13,656 nucleotides of DNA. Source: Clostridia bacterium. Lineage in GTDB: Bacteria; Bacillota; UBA994; PWPR01. Below, piece after piece: positions 6,242 through 13,656 of the stretch. A model generated the notes under the pieces. It did not search any database. It saw only the letters and a program-made list of their open reading frames with translations, and was not told the DNA's origin. Each line of letters starts with the position of its first letter. The first letter of the stretch is position 1. Made by a program: the position numbers and the translations under genes. The stretch spans positions 1 to 13,656 of the forward strand of contig PWPR01000045.1 of the NCBI GenBank assembly GCA_003557085.1, given 5' to 3'.

Positions 6242-7645
6242 TTAACCTTTTAGTTTTTTCGCTTTTTCTACAGCTTCTTCAATTGTCCCAACGTACAAGA
6301 AAGCATTCTCTGGTAAATCATCATGCTTGACATCAAGAATCTCCCTAAAGCTTCTAACTGTATCTTCGGCTTTTACAAACTTTCCTGGGAAACCAGTAAA
6401 CTGCTCAGCAACGTAAAATGGCTGAGATAGGAATCTTTCTAGTCTCCTAGCTCTTCCAACTATAGTTTTATCTTCATCACTAAGCTCATCCATACCTAAT
6501 ATGGCTATAATATCTTGCAAATCCTTATATCGTTGCAAGATGGCTTGTACTTCTCTAGCTACATTATAATGTTCTTCTCCAACAACCTTTGGTTCTAGTA
6601 TTTTTGATGTAGATGCTAATGGATCTACCGCTGGATAAATACCAAGTTCAGATATTCTTCTCTCCAGATTTGTAGTTGCATCTAAGTGAGCAAAGGTAGT
6701 AGCTGGAGCTGGATCTGTATAGTCATCTGCAGGAACATATACTGCCTGTATTGAAGTAATAGATCCTCTCTTAGTTGATGTAATTCTTTCTTGCAATTGA
6801 CCTACATCATAAGCTAATGTAGGCTGATAGCCTACTGCACTTGGCATTCTGCCTAGTAATGCTGATACCTCCGAGCCCGCTTGAATAAATCTAAAAATAT
6901 TATCAATAAAGAACAATACATCCGTTCCAAGCTCGTCCCTGAAATACTCTGCCAGTGAAAGTCCTGTTAGTCCTACTCTCATTCTAGCTCCAGGTGGTTC
7001 ATTCATCTGTCCAAATACCATAGCAGTACTACTGATTACTCCTGACTCACTCATCTCTAAGTATAAGTCATTTCCTTCTCTTGTTCTTTCTCCTACACCA
7101 GCAAAAACAGAGTATCCTCCATGCTCAGCTGCGATTGCACGAATCAGCTCCTGGATGAGAACAGTTTTACCTACACCTGCCCCTCCAAAAAGCCCTATTT
7201 TCCCACCCTTTGGGTATGGGCATAAAAGATCTATTACTTTTATTCCTGTTTCAAACATCTCTGTACTTGCTGCTTGCTCCTCAAGTGAAGGAGCTTCTCT
7301 ATGTATAGAGTATCTTTGTTCGGTCTCTATTTCTTCCCCACCATCGATTAGATTGCCTGTGACATCAAACAATCGTCCCAACACCTCTTTGCCTACAGGC
7401 ACAGTTATTGGTCCTCCAGTGTCTGTTACCTCAACGCCTCTTTGTAAACCATCAGTAGAAGACATTGCAACTCCACGGACTATGTTATCCCCTAAATGTT
7501 GCATAACTTCGATTACTAATTCTCTAACATCATCTTCTGTTTTAATATTTACTTTTAGAGCATTGTATATGTCTGGTAAATTTCCTTCTTCAAAGGCCAC
7601 GTCTACTACTGGACCCATTACCTTCGTTACACGTCCTTTTATCAT
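6242..7645 (-). CDS. atpD: ATP synthase beta subunit
   Basis: A 467-aa catalytic subunit of the F1 head. The P-loop GGAGVGKT is at 154-161, the catalytic glutamate is Glu186 in GERTREGND, and DELSDED (386-392) is the loop that engages the gamma and epsilon subunits. The usual ALLGRMPSAVGYQPTL region (262-277) is intact. Length and motifs are normal for the family, with no change in a key residue. The ATG at 7645 has AAGGGGAG upstream and starts 13 bases after the atpG stop, so expression should be linked to the rest of the operon. Confidence 0.99.
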   Translation of the reverse strand: MIKGRVTKVMGPVVDVAFEEGNLPDIYNALKVNIKTEDDVRELVIEVMQHLGDNIVRGVAMSSTDGLQRGVEVTDTGGPITVPVGKEVLGRLFDVTGNLIDGGEEIETEQRYSIHREAPSLEEQAASTEMFETGIKVIDLLCPYPKGGKIGLFGGAGVGKTVLIQELIRAIAAEHGGYSVFAGVGERTREGNDLYLEMSESGVISSTAMVFGQMNEPPGARMRVGLTGLSLAEYFRDELGTDVLFFIDNIFRFIQAGSEVSALLGRMPSAVGYQPTLAYDVGQLQERITSTKRGSITSIQAVYVPADDYTDPAPATTFAHLDATTNLERRISELGIYPAVDPLASTSKILEPKVVGEEHYNVAREVQAILQRYKDLQDIIAILGMDELSDEDKTIVGRARRLERFLSQPFYVAEQFTGFPGKFVKAEDTVRSFREILDVKHDDLPENAFLYVGTIEEAVEKAKKLKG

Positions 7646-7658
7646 TTGGCGCTCCCCT

Positions 7659-8510
7659 TTATTTCAATGCTTCTGCTCCACCAACGATTTCTGAAATCTC
7701 AGTAGTAATCGCGGCTTGACGAGCTCTGTTTTTTTGTATAGTAAGTTGTTTAATCATTTTCTCAGCGTTTTTTGTTGCAGCATCCATAGCAGCCATTCTA
7801 GAACCTTGTTCACTTGCTTTGCTTTCCAGTAGAGCTCTAAACAAAGTTGTTGCAATATATCTTGGAAGTAATTCATCTAGAACTTTATCTGGAGTTGGAT
7901 CAAAAATATATTCAATTCTTATGCCAGGAGGCCTCTCTGGAGGCGCAACAGGCAAAAGCTCTAAACTTTCATTTTTTCTTACCATTGTGTTAACAAATCT
8001 AGCATAAACAATCTTTACACTGTCAACAAGACCATTCAAGTAATATGTAGTCACAGCCTCTGCTATCTCTTGGGCCTTGGAGTATCTAATAGTATCTCCT
8101 AAATCAACATATTCCCCTATTATATTGTAGTTCCTATAAGAGAAGTATTCTTTTGCCTTATTTCCTACAACTATCACACTAGCTTCTGAATCTACTCCAT
8201 CTATTGTGTCACTAGCAAATCTATTAACTTGTGCATTAAAACTTCCACATAAGCCTCTGTCAGCTGCAACAACAATATATAGCTCTTTACTGATATCTCT
8301 TACATTTAATAGTTCATGCTTTGTTATATCAGTTACTTCACCAATTCGCCCAAGCATTTCTATCATCTTGTCAGTATAGGGTCTTGCTTCAAATAGTGAA
8401 TTTTGAGCTTTTCTCAAATTAGCCGCAGCAACCATTTTCATTGCTCTAGTTATTTGCTGAGTATTCTTAACACTTTTAATTCTTCTAGTAATTTCTTTAA
8501 GATTGGCCAT
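7659..8510 (-). CDS. atpG: ATP synthase gamma subunit
   Basis: A 283-aa central shaft that rotates inside the alpha3-beta3 head. The N-terminal helix MANLKEITRRIKSVKNTQQI and the C-terminal helix with ARQAAITTEISEIVGGAEAL are the two halves of the antiparallel coiled coil. Between them lies the Rossmann-like globular part, containing VVAADRGLCGSFN. Length is normal for bacteria, with no insertion of the kind seen in plant or cyanobacterial gamma. The ATG at 8510 is preceded by AGAGGATA and lies 17 bases after the atpA stop. Confidence 0.98.
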   Translation of the reverse strand: MANLKEITRRIKSVKNTQQITRAMKMVAAANLRKAQNSLFEARPYTDKMIEMLGRIGEVTDITKHELLNVRDISKELYIVVAADRGLCGSFNAQVNRFASDTIDGVDSEASVIVVGNKAKEYFSYRNYNIIGEYVDLGDTIRYSKAQEIAEAVTTYYLNGLVDSVKIVYARFVNTMVRKNESLELLPVAPPERPPGIRIEYIFDPTPDKVLDELLPRYIATTLFRALLESKASEQGSRMAAMDAATKNAEKMIKQLTIQKNRARQAAITTEISEIVGGAEALK

Positions 8511-8527
8511 TATCCTCTAACCACCAT

Positions 8528-10036
8528 CTATCCTGCATATTGCTGGAAGAAGTTCTCTATTTCTTCCTTCATTTCATCTCGGATTTCATCAGTAAATTTC
8601 TTCTCATTAGTCAACTTATCAATAAGAGATGGGTTCATTTGCTCAACATAATCTGCCAACTTGTCAGAAATATCTTGAACATCTTCTGGTGCAAATTTGT
8701 CAAAGAAACCATTTGTTCCAGCAAAAATCTGCACTACTTGCTTACCAACTTGAAGCGGTGCATTTTCTGCTTGTTTTAACAACTCAGTTAATCTTTCTCC
8801 TCTAGTAAGCCTTGATTGAGTACTCTCATCAAGGTCTGCACCAAATTGTGCGAAAGCTTGTAACTCTCTATATTGTGCAAGGTCTAACCTTAAACTACCT
8901 GCAACTTTTCTCATAGAATTGACCTGTGCAGCTCCTCCTACTCTTGACACTGAAAGTCCAACATTAATAGCTGGTCTTACACCTGCAAAGAAAAGATCTG
9001 ATTCTAGATAAATCTGCCCATCGGTAATTGATATTACATTAGTAGGAATGTATGCTGATACATCGCCAGCTTGTGTTTCAATAATTGGTAGAGCAGTTAA
9101 TGATCCTCCACCTAAACTATCATTTAATCTAGCTGATCGCTCCAACAAGCGTGAATGCAAGTAGAATACATCTCCTGGATATGCTTCACGTCCTGGTGGC
9201 CTTCTAAGCAATAATGACATAGCACGGTATGAAGCAGCATGCTTTGTTAAATCATCATAAACTACCAATACGTCCTTCCCTTGCCACATTAACTCTTCAC
9301 CCATAGCACAACCCGCATAAGGAGCTAAGTACTGAATAGGTGGGGATTCACTAGCAGTAGCGGCAACGACTATAGAATATTCCATAGCTCCATGATCTTC
9401 TAAAGTCTTAATTACTCTGGCTACAGTTGATGCTTTTTGACCAATAGCTACATAAATACAAATTACATCAAGTCCTTGTTGACTAAGAATAGTATCTATA
9501 CATACAGCAGTTTTTCCAGTACCTCTATCACCAATTATAAGCTCTCTTTGACCTCTTCCAATTGGGGTCATGGCATCAATAGCTTTTATCCCTGTTTGAA
9601 GAGGAGTATCAACTGGTTGTCGACTCATAACACCAGGAGCTATAACTTCTACTGGTCTTGATTTTTCTGTCTTAATAGGACCCTTACCATCTATTGGCTG
9701 ACCTAACGGATTTACTACCCTACCTATTATGGGTTCTCCTACAGGAACTTGGATTATCCTGCCTGTTCTTTTAACAGTATCGCCTTCTCGAACAGAATTA
9801 ATTGGTCCCATTATCGCACAGCCAACACTATCTTCTTCTAAGTTCAAGACTAGTCCAAAAACACCACTTTCAAACTCAAGCAACTCACTTGCCATAGCGT
9901 TTTGCAAACCATGAATATGGGCTATGCCATCACCTGTTCGCAATACTGTACCTACATCTGCTACGTCAAGATGTTTCTGAAAAGACTCAATCTGTTTCTT
10001 TATGACAGCACTTATTTCTTCCGGCCTTATCTTCAA
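8528..10036 (-). CDS. atpA: ATP synthase alpha subunit
   Basis: A 502-aa non-catalytic nucleotide-binding subunit of F1. The P-loop GDRGTGKT is at 169-176, and the arginine finger that reaches the beta active site is Arg365 in SVSRVGG. Other family runs, such as PPGREAYPGDVFYLHSRLLE (280-299), are intact. The start is TTG at 10036, 7 bases after GAGGTG (10050-10044). The TTG shares bases with the TGA stop of atpH (TTGA), giving a 4-base overlap and probable translational coupling. Confidence 0.98.
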   Translation of the reverse strand: MKIRPEEISAVIKKQIESFQKHLDVADVGTVLRTGDGIAHIHGLQNAMASELLEFESGVFGLVLNLEEDSVGCAIMGPINSVREGDTVKRTGRIIQVPVGEPIIGRVVNPLGQPIDGKGPIKTEKSRPVEVIAPGVMSRQPVDTPLQTGIKAIDAMTPIGRGQRELIIGDRGTGKTAVCIDTILSQQGLDVICIYVAIGQKASTVARVIKTLEDHGAMEYSIVVAATASESPPIQYLAPYAGCAMGEELMWQGKDVLVVYDDLTKHAASYRAMSLLLRRPPGREAYPGDVFYLHSRLLERSARLNDSLGGGSLTALPIIETQAGDVSAYIPTNVISITDGQIYLESDLFFAGVRPAINVGLSVSRVGGAAQVNSMRKVAGSLRLDLAQYRELQAFAQFGADLDESTQSRLTRGERLTELLKQAENAPLQVGKQVVQIFAGTNGFFDKFAPEDVQDISDKLADYVEQMNPSLIDKLTNEKKFTDEIRDEMKEEIENFFQQYAG

Positions 10037-10614
10037 ACTACTTCACCTCGCAATTTCGCAACTGGTATATCTTTAATGCTAGCAGTTAGTTGCTGTATCT
10101 GCTTTAGCACACTACCATCTATAATTTTATCTTCATATCTAATTATCATACCCCCAAGTAATTGAGGGTTCATTTCAAAACTAAACATTGGTTCTCTTTT
10201 AGTTTTCTTTATCAATCTGCTTCTTAAGCTGTCAACTTGCTTGTCAGTCAGTTTACTAACAGCCACAACCTCAACTGGTAGAACCTGCTTATATCTATGA
10301 AAATAATTCATCCAAGCGGAAAAAATATTAGCAAGTTCTCTTTCTCTCTTCTTTTGAATTAGTAGGTGTAAAAAATTCCTAACATATTCACTTTCATAAA
10401 CTAAGCCGTGATAGTCATTCATTAAACTAAATTTTTCATCTCTAGATAATCTAGGATGAGTAAAAACCTCGGCTAGTTTAGGATTATCTTCTAGCATTTG
10501 AACTAAGTTTTCTAAATCTTGATTAACACCATCAACATTATCAATATCTAAAGAAAGCTCAAATAATGCTTTTGCATATCTTGAAGCTAAGACACTATTC
10601 CTCATTAGCCCCAT
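10033..10614 (-). CDS. atpH: ATP synthase delta subunit
   Basis: About 193 aa; a stator protein that sits on top of F1 and binds the b subunit. The conserved start of the family, SRYAKALFELS, lies close to the N-terminus. The C-terminal block includes LLGGMIIRYEDKIIDGSVLKQIQQL, split here for reading as LLGGMIIRYEDK then IIDGSVLKQIQQL, which is typical. Two ATG codons compete. The one at 10614 has AAGGGATGG just upstream and is chosen. The one at 10605 would give MRNSVLASRYAKALF, but its GATGGGG lies only 3 bases away. Either start overlaps the end of atpF. The 3' end overlaps the atpA start by 4 bases. Confidence 0.93.
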   Translation of the reverse strand: MGLMRNSVLASRYAKALFELSLDIDNVDGVNQDLENLVQMLEDNPKLAEVFTHPRLSRDEKFSLMNDYHGLVYESEYVRNFLHLLIQKKRERELANIFSAWMNYFHRYKQVLPVEVVAVSKLTDKQVDSLRSRLIKKTKREPMFSFEMNPQLLGGMIIRYEDKIIDGSVLKQIQQLTASIKDIPVAKLRGEVV

Positions 10615-11086
10615 CCATCCCTTCGATGAATCTATCAATTAAATACTCTTGGCTATCTGAATCAAGATTTTTTTCTATTATAATACTAGCAGCTGAAGTA
10701 ACTAAATCAGCAAGTTGGTCTCTTAAGTAGATTAGAGCTTGTTCTTTTTCTACTTCAATTTCTTCATTTGCCTTATGTCTAATACGCTCAGCCTCTTCTC
10801 TTGCTTGAGCTATAATTTCACTCTTTTTCTTCTCGCTTTGAGCCGTAGCATTTTCCATTATCGTCATAGATTCTTTTCTAGCTTCTGTTAATTTTGCTTC
10901 GTATTCTGCTTTTAAATCAGCAGCAGCTTTAAGATCTTCTTCCGTCTTGTCAATTTTCGATTCAATAGCATTTTTTCTTTCGTCTAAAAACTTTGTAACT
11001 GGCTTAAAAAGTATCTTCTTTAAAACGAAGAAAAGAATTAATGTATTTATAATCTGTAAAACTATTGTTCTAATATCTATATCCAT
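10595..11086 (-). CDS. atpF: ATP synthase b subunit
   Basis: A 163-aa peripheral stalk. One membrane span near the N-terminus (about residues 7-25) is followed by a long, highly charged helix rich in Lys, Glu and Ala (about 26-130), which dimerises and reaches up to the delta subunit. Length and composition are normal, and only one b-type gene is present. Translation starts at ATG 11086 after GAGGAGAG. That site can pair with an upstream ACTCTC, a possible way to keep b below c in amount. The end overlaps the atpH start. Confidence 0.96.
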   Translation of the reverse strand: MDIDIRTIVLQIINTLILFFVLKKILFKPVTKFLDERKNAIESKIDKTEEDLKAAADLKAEYEAKLTEARKESMTIMENATAQSEKKKSEIIAQAREEAERIRHKANEEIEVEKEQALIYLRDQLADLVTSAASIIIEKNLDSDSQEYLIDRFIEGMDGANEE

Positions 11087-11093
11087 ATATCAG

Positions 11094-11129
11094 ACTCTCC
11101 TCAAATTCGTTATATACGTCTGTGAGAGT
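11094..11129 (-). promoter_or_regulatory. Possible hairpin over the atpF ribosome binding site
   Basis: In the 54-base gap after atpE the minus strand carries ACTCTC (11129-11124), which can pair with GAGAGT (11099-11094). The latter overlaps the Shine-Dalgarno of atpF. A second pairing, CAGAC (11122-11118) with GTCTG (11095-11091), shares bases with the first, so the two exclude each other. Stems of 5-6 bp with loops of more than 20 bases are weak, so this is only a candidate. Confidence 0.3.
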
Positions 11130-11140
11130 TAAAAATCTAG

Positions 11141-11398
11141 TTAACCCAAAACCCCGTTAGCTAAGCCAATCAAAATAAATGCAATTACAAATGCATAAAT
11201 ACCAGTTGTCTCTGCAACAGCTTGTCCTAAAATCATTGTAGTGATGATACTTCCTCTAGCTTCTGGCTGGCGGCCTACTGCCTCAACACCTTTACCAGCA
11301 GCATACCCCTGTCCAATACCAGGTCCTAAACCTGCTAACATAGCAATACCAGCACCTAAAACAGCAAAAGCAGCAACAGCAAATTCTGTGAATTCCAT
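11141..11398 (-). CDS. atpE: ATP synthase c subunit, predicted sodium-binding
   Basis: An 85-aa hairpin of two membrane helices; copies form the rotating ring that carries the coupling ion. The polar loop is GRQPEA (42-47) and the ion-carrying residue is Glu63. The ligands known from the sodium ring of Ilyobacter tartaricus (Gln32, Val63, Glu65, Ser66, Thr67, Tyr70) are all present two positions earlier: Gln30, Val61, Glu63, Thr64 (for Ser), Thr65 and Tyr68. AETTGIY replaces the AESTGIY of Ilyobacter. This predicts sodium rather than proton coupling, by comparison only. The helix-1 glycine motif GPGIGQG (25-31) is intact. It starts 18 bases after the atpB stop, and the larger gap behind it fits the need for many copies. 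Confidence 0.97.
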   Translation of the reverse strand: MEFTEFAVAAFAVLGAGIAMLAGLGPGIGQGYAAGKGVEAVGRQPEARGSIITTMILGQAVAETTGIYAFVIAFILIGLANGVLG

Positions 11399-11416
11399 TA
11401 TATAATCCTCCTAAAA

Positions 11417-12085
11417 TTATTCAGTTTCTATTGCCATAGATACAAAAACCATGGTCAACATTACAAATATAAAGCTCTGTAACAATCCTGCAAATAAGTC
11501 AAAATAAATATGTAATGGTATTGGCACCACTATAGGTACTACCGAATAAATTAATCCCATTACAACTACACCAGCCAAAATGTTACCAAAAAGTCTGAAT
11601 GCCAAAGATATTGGCGTAGCCAACTCACTAATAATATTCATCGGTGCAAATAAGATTGGTATAGGTTCAAGTAGAATATTCTTTAAATAAAGTCCAATAC
11701 CCTTATTCTTAATCCCCTGATACTGAATGATAAAAAATGTCATTATTCCTAATCCAATAGTGGTTCCAGTATCAGCTGTTGGTGGCCACAGGCCAAACAA
11801 ACCACTAATATTTGCAAGAAAAATGAATATCAATAATGTCCCTGCATAAGAAGCAAACCATCTATTTTTCTCACCCATTGTTTGCACTGTAAAGTCATTA
11901 ATACCCTCTACTAATGCTTCTGCGATATTCTGAACACCACTAGGCAATCTTTTAAAACTTCTTGTTATAAGATATGCCCCTATAATTATAACGACCATTA
12001 CTATCCATGTTGATACAATAGTCTCAGTTATGGGTATCCCAAATATCTCAAATACGACTGAAGCTCCTTCTAGAGCCTTATCCAA
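11417..12085 (-). CDS. atpB: ATP synthase a subunit
   Basis: A 222-aa membrane stator that forms the ion half-channels against the c ring. The essential arginine is Arg164 in SLAFRLFGN, matching Arg210 of E. coli, and several hydrophobic helices surround it. The start is TTG at 12085, because AGAGGAGGG (12100-12092) lies 6 bases before it. A longer frame from TTG at 12103 would begin upstream of that site and is rejected. Only one base separates the start from the atpI stop, so coupling is likely. The length is on the short side of normal for the Clostridia type. Confidence 0.96.
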   Translation of the reverse strand: MDKALEGASVVFEIFGIPITETIVSTWIVMVVIIIGAYLITRSFKRLPSGVQNIAEALVEGINDFTVQTMGEKNRWFASYAGTLLIFIFLANISGLFGLWPPTADTGTTIGLGIMTFFIIQYQGIKNKGIGLYLKNILLEPIPILFAPMNIISELATPISLAFRLFGNILAGVVVMGLIYSVVPIVVPIPLHIYFDLFAGLLQSFIFVMLTMVFVSMAIETE

Positions 12086-12086
12086 T

Positions 12087-12509
12087 TCAGTCCCTCCTCT
12101 CAAGCTTATCTTTTATTGATTTTATTTGATCATCTAAAAGATATTGCCATCTTTCTTGAGCACTCTTAGCAATGATTATTGTTTTAACTAATATCAAACC
12201 AATAACTACTGCAGGAAAACTCAACTCATCGCGAAAATAACTCACTGCGAGCAAAACTGCATTTAGCATTTGTCTTAAAACATAGCTAGCAATCGTACTT
12301 ATACGAGCTGCTTTTGGATTTGTGTCAACTATGTTCTCAGCGACGACAGCTATAGCTCTAAAATACATAAGTGAGCTCAATGCTCCTAATATAACCCCCC
12401 ATACCCAATCAATCAAACCTGAAAAGAAAAACACTATTGCTAGCAATGCTGTAAATAGCAATACTCTTTTCTCAATATACTTAACTAGTTTTTGTGGGTT
12501 ATCAGGCAT
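12087..12509 (-). CDS. atpI: AtpI-type ATP synthase accessory membrane protein
   Basis: A 140-aa membrane protein of the ATP synthase subunit I type. Work in other bacteria links this type to assembly of the c ring. Hydrophobic stretches at about residues 20-35, 38-55, 75-95 and 98-115 suggest four spans, followed by a basic-acidic helical tail (QERWQYLLDDQIKSIKDKL). The ATG at 12509 is chosen because AGGGGG lies 7 bases upstream; an in-frame ATG further up at 12542 lies inside the preceding gene. The gap after atpZ is 4 bases, and the stop is followed by the atpB start after one base. Confidence 0.85.
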   Translation of the reverse strand: MPDNPQKLVKYIEKRVLLFTALLAIVFFFSGLIDWVWGVILGALSSLMYFRAIAVVAENIVDTNPKAARISTIASYVLRQMLNAVLLAVSYFRDELSFPAVVIGLILVKTIIIAKSAQERWQYLLDDQIKSIKDKLERRD

Positions 12510-12513
12510 AGCT

Positions 12514-12744
12514 TCACCCCCTGTTATCCTCACTATCTGCAAATTTCATTGCAGTCTTGTATAATAAATAAAAGCCACTAATAGCACCAATAGCTGTTCC
12601 AATGATTGTAAATATCATTGGAACTCCAAAAAGATTATCTAGAAATCTTCCCCCTAAATAACCTAAAAAGATGCTAGTCGAAACTAGTATTCCAAAGTAT
12701 GTGATTAGTCCTAAATACTTAAATATTTGCTGCCATAAGTTCAT
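12514..12744 (-). CDS. atpZ: AtpZ-type small membrane protein
   Basis: A 76-aa protein with two membrane spans (about residues 10-27 and 40-62), of the AtpZ family found at the head of atp operons in Firmicutes. The family motif is visible as GYLGGRFLDNLFGVP (27-41), and the glycine-rich second span contains IIGTAIGAISGF. In alkaliphilic Bacillus, AtpZ with AtpI has been linked to magnesium or calcium supply for the ATP synthase; whether that holds here is unknown. ATG 12744 is chosen because AGGGAG lies 7 bases upstream; an in-frame ATG at 12783 would add 13 residues but lacks a site. It is the first gene of the operon, about 57 bases after the predicted transcription start. Confidence 0.88.
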   Translation of the reverse strand: MNLWQQIFKYLGLITYFGILVSTSIFLGYLGGRFLDNLFGVPMIFTIIGTAIGAISGFYLLYKTAMKFADSEDNRG

Positions 12745-12807
12745 GTAAACACTCCCTAAAATAGAGATGTAAAGCAGCATCAAAAGCCCTCTCTATCACA
12801 CTTCAGT

Positions 12808-12835
12808 ATTGTAACCTATATCAATCATAAGTAAA
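12808..12835 (-). promoter_or_regulatory. Promoter candidate of the atp operon
   Basis: On the minus strand TTTACT (12835-12830) and TACAAT (12813-12808) are 16 bases apart. The -10 box matches five of six positions and the -35 four of six. Transcription would start near 12801. No clear operator or leader structure is seen in the short 5' region. Confidence 0.5.
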
Positions 12836-12841
12836 AGACAA

Positions 12842-12863
12842 AATTCATAATTTTATATGAATT
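12842..12863 (-). terminator. Weak hairpin after wecB
   Basis: AATTCATA and TATGAATT form an 8-bp, almost all-AT stem with a 6-base loop. On the minus strand it is followed by TTGTCTTTTA. It lies about 30 bases after the wecB stop and just before the atp promoter candidate. The stem is weak, so termination is probably incomplete. Confidence 0.35.
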
Positions 12864-12893
12864 GTGCCAAAAATTTAAGAAAACTTTAATTTA

Positions 12894-13656
12894 CTAATAC
12901 ACCCAAGGCTCAGGCTTCTTATTGTTTATCCCAAAATGGAATAATATTGCACAAACAATCCTCTCTGACGCCTTACCATCTCCATATGGGTTGACTGATT
13001 TAGACATCAATTCCAACAATTTTTCATCTTTTAATAGTAAGTTAGTTTCTTTATATACAGTCTCTTGGTCTGTTCCTATTACTTTTACTGTATTAGCCTC
13101 TACAGCCTCTGGTCTTTCAGTGACATCTCTAGTTACTAAAACAGGCGTTCCTAGTGCCGGAGCCTCTTCTTGGACACCACCTGAATCTGATACTAAGAAC
13201 TCTGCTTCTGCCATTAGGTTGTGAAAATCATTGGCATCTAATGGATCTACTAACAAAACTCTCTTTATCATAGACAACTCTTCCTCAACCACATCTTTTA
13301 CAACTGGATTTAAGTGTACAGGGAAAACTAAGAAAACGTCTTCATTTTGTAAAACAATTTCCTTCATTGCATTACATACATTTCGTATTGGCTGACCCCA
13401 GTTTTCTCGCCTATGCACCTCCATTAACAAGAGCTTCTTTCCCTGCCATGGTCTTTTTTTTAGTCTTTCATTTTTGTAATTATAATCACTATCAACTGTA
13501 TATTCAAGTGCATCTATTACTGTATTTCCTGTTACATGAATTTTCTCACTACTTATATTTTCACTAAGAAGATTCTCTTTAGCTTTATCTGTAGGCGCAA
13601 AATGTAAATCTGTTAGCACACCTGTTAATTGTCGGTTCATTTCTTCAGGAAAAGGA
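12894..13656 (-). CDS. wecB: UDP-N-acetylglucosamine 2-epimerase, non-hydrolysing (partial)
   Basis: The last 253 residues of WecB/MnaA; the gene enters from beyond the right edge and the start is outside. The enzyme interconverts UDP-GlcNAc and UDP-ManNAc, a precursor of teichoic-acid linkage units and other wall polysaccharides, in the cytoplasm. The visible part begins PFPEEMNRQLTGVLTDLHFA, a family block, followed by NPYGDGKAS near the end. The UDP-binding signature VSDSGGVQEEAP and the run GTPVLVTRDVTERPEA are intact. Family members are about 360-380 aa, so roughly a third is missing. The frame continues open through the last base, so the ATG at 13640 is internal, not the start. It lies just upstream of the atp operon, an order I recall from several Clostridia. 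Confidence 0.95.
   Translation of the reverse strand, partial: PFPEEMNRQLTGVLTDLHFAPTDKAKENLLSENISSEKIHVTGNTVIDALEYTVDSDYNYKNERLKKRPWQGKKLLLMEVHRRENWGQPIRNVCNAMKEIVLQNEDVFLVFPVHLNPVVKDVVEEELSMIKRVLLVDPLDANDFHNLMAEAEFLVSDSGGVQEEAPALGTPVLVTRDVTERPEAVEANTVKVIGTDQETVYKETNLLLKDEKLLELMSKSVNPYGDGKASERIVCAILFHFGINNKKPEPWVY

Noticed and set aside
7155..7694. 179-aa plus-strand frame across atpD and atpG
   Set aside because: It is antisense to conserved atpD motifs, including the P-loop, and has no start signals.
12922..13224. 100-aa plus-strand frame inside wecB
   Set aside because: It is antisense to the conserved UDP-binding region of the epimerase and shows no independent evidence of coding.
1..13656. 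CRISPR array, tRNA, rRNA, insertion sequence or phage signature
   Set aside because: No regularly spaced repeats, cloverleaf structures, transposase frames or flanking target duplications were seen anywhere in the window.

Overview
The window looks like the chromosome of a low-GC Gram-positive bacterium, most likely an anaerobic member of the Clostridia. This rests on its AT-rich intergenic DNA, strong AGGAGG-type ribosome binding sites, frequent TTG and GTG starts, and the gene set: DUF445/YheB, YueI, MreB/Mbl and the order wecB-atp. The c subunit of its ATP synthase carries a complete sodium-binding signature, which suggests sodium bioenergetics. No species is claimed.

Layout. All genes lie on the minus strand except one. 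Read in the direction of transcription from the right edge: the C-terminal two thirds of a UDP-GlcNAc 2-epimerase (wecB/mnaA, cut by the window edge); a complete F-type ATP synthase operon atpZ-atpI-atpB-E-F-H-A-G-D-C (12744 to 5820), with a promoter candidate in front and a perfect palindrome right after atpC; a YueI-family gene; a divergent relative of orotidine-5'-phosphate decarboxylase whose catalytic residues are replaced; and an MreB/Mbl-type actin homologue. A bidirectional terminator (3289-3343) then separates mreB from a convergent plus-strand gene for a DUF445 membrane protein. Left of a 299-base divergent intergenic region is a second minus-strand operon of three tightly spaced membrane-protein genes: a DUF6754-like protein, a 208-aa multi-spanning protein, and a third gene cut by the left edge.

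How the genes work together. The atp genes build one machine: a, b and c form the membrane motor, delta and b the stator, alpha3-beta3-gamma-epsilon the catalytic head, and AtpI/AtpZ act in assembly or ion supply. WecB supplies UDP-ManNAc for cell-wall polymers and MreB organises wall elongation. In Bacillus and many Clostridia the stretch between atpC and the mreB-type gene holds ywmB, murA, spoIID and spoIIID. Here it holds only yueI and the PyrF-like gene.

Most worth a second look are the uncharacterised three-gene membrane cassette at the left edge (1-1528), the PyrF-like protein with its catalytic tetrad replaced (4454-5347), and the predicted sodium specificity of the ATP synthase. All family names come from reading the sequence and recalling family motifs; no database search was run.
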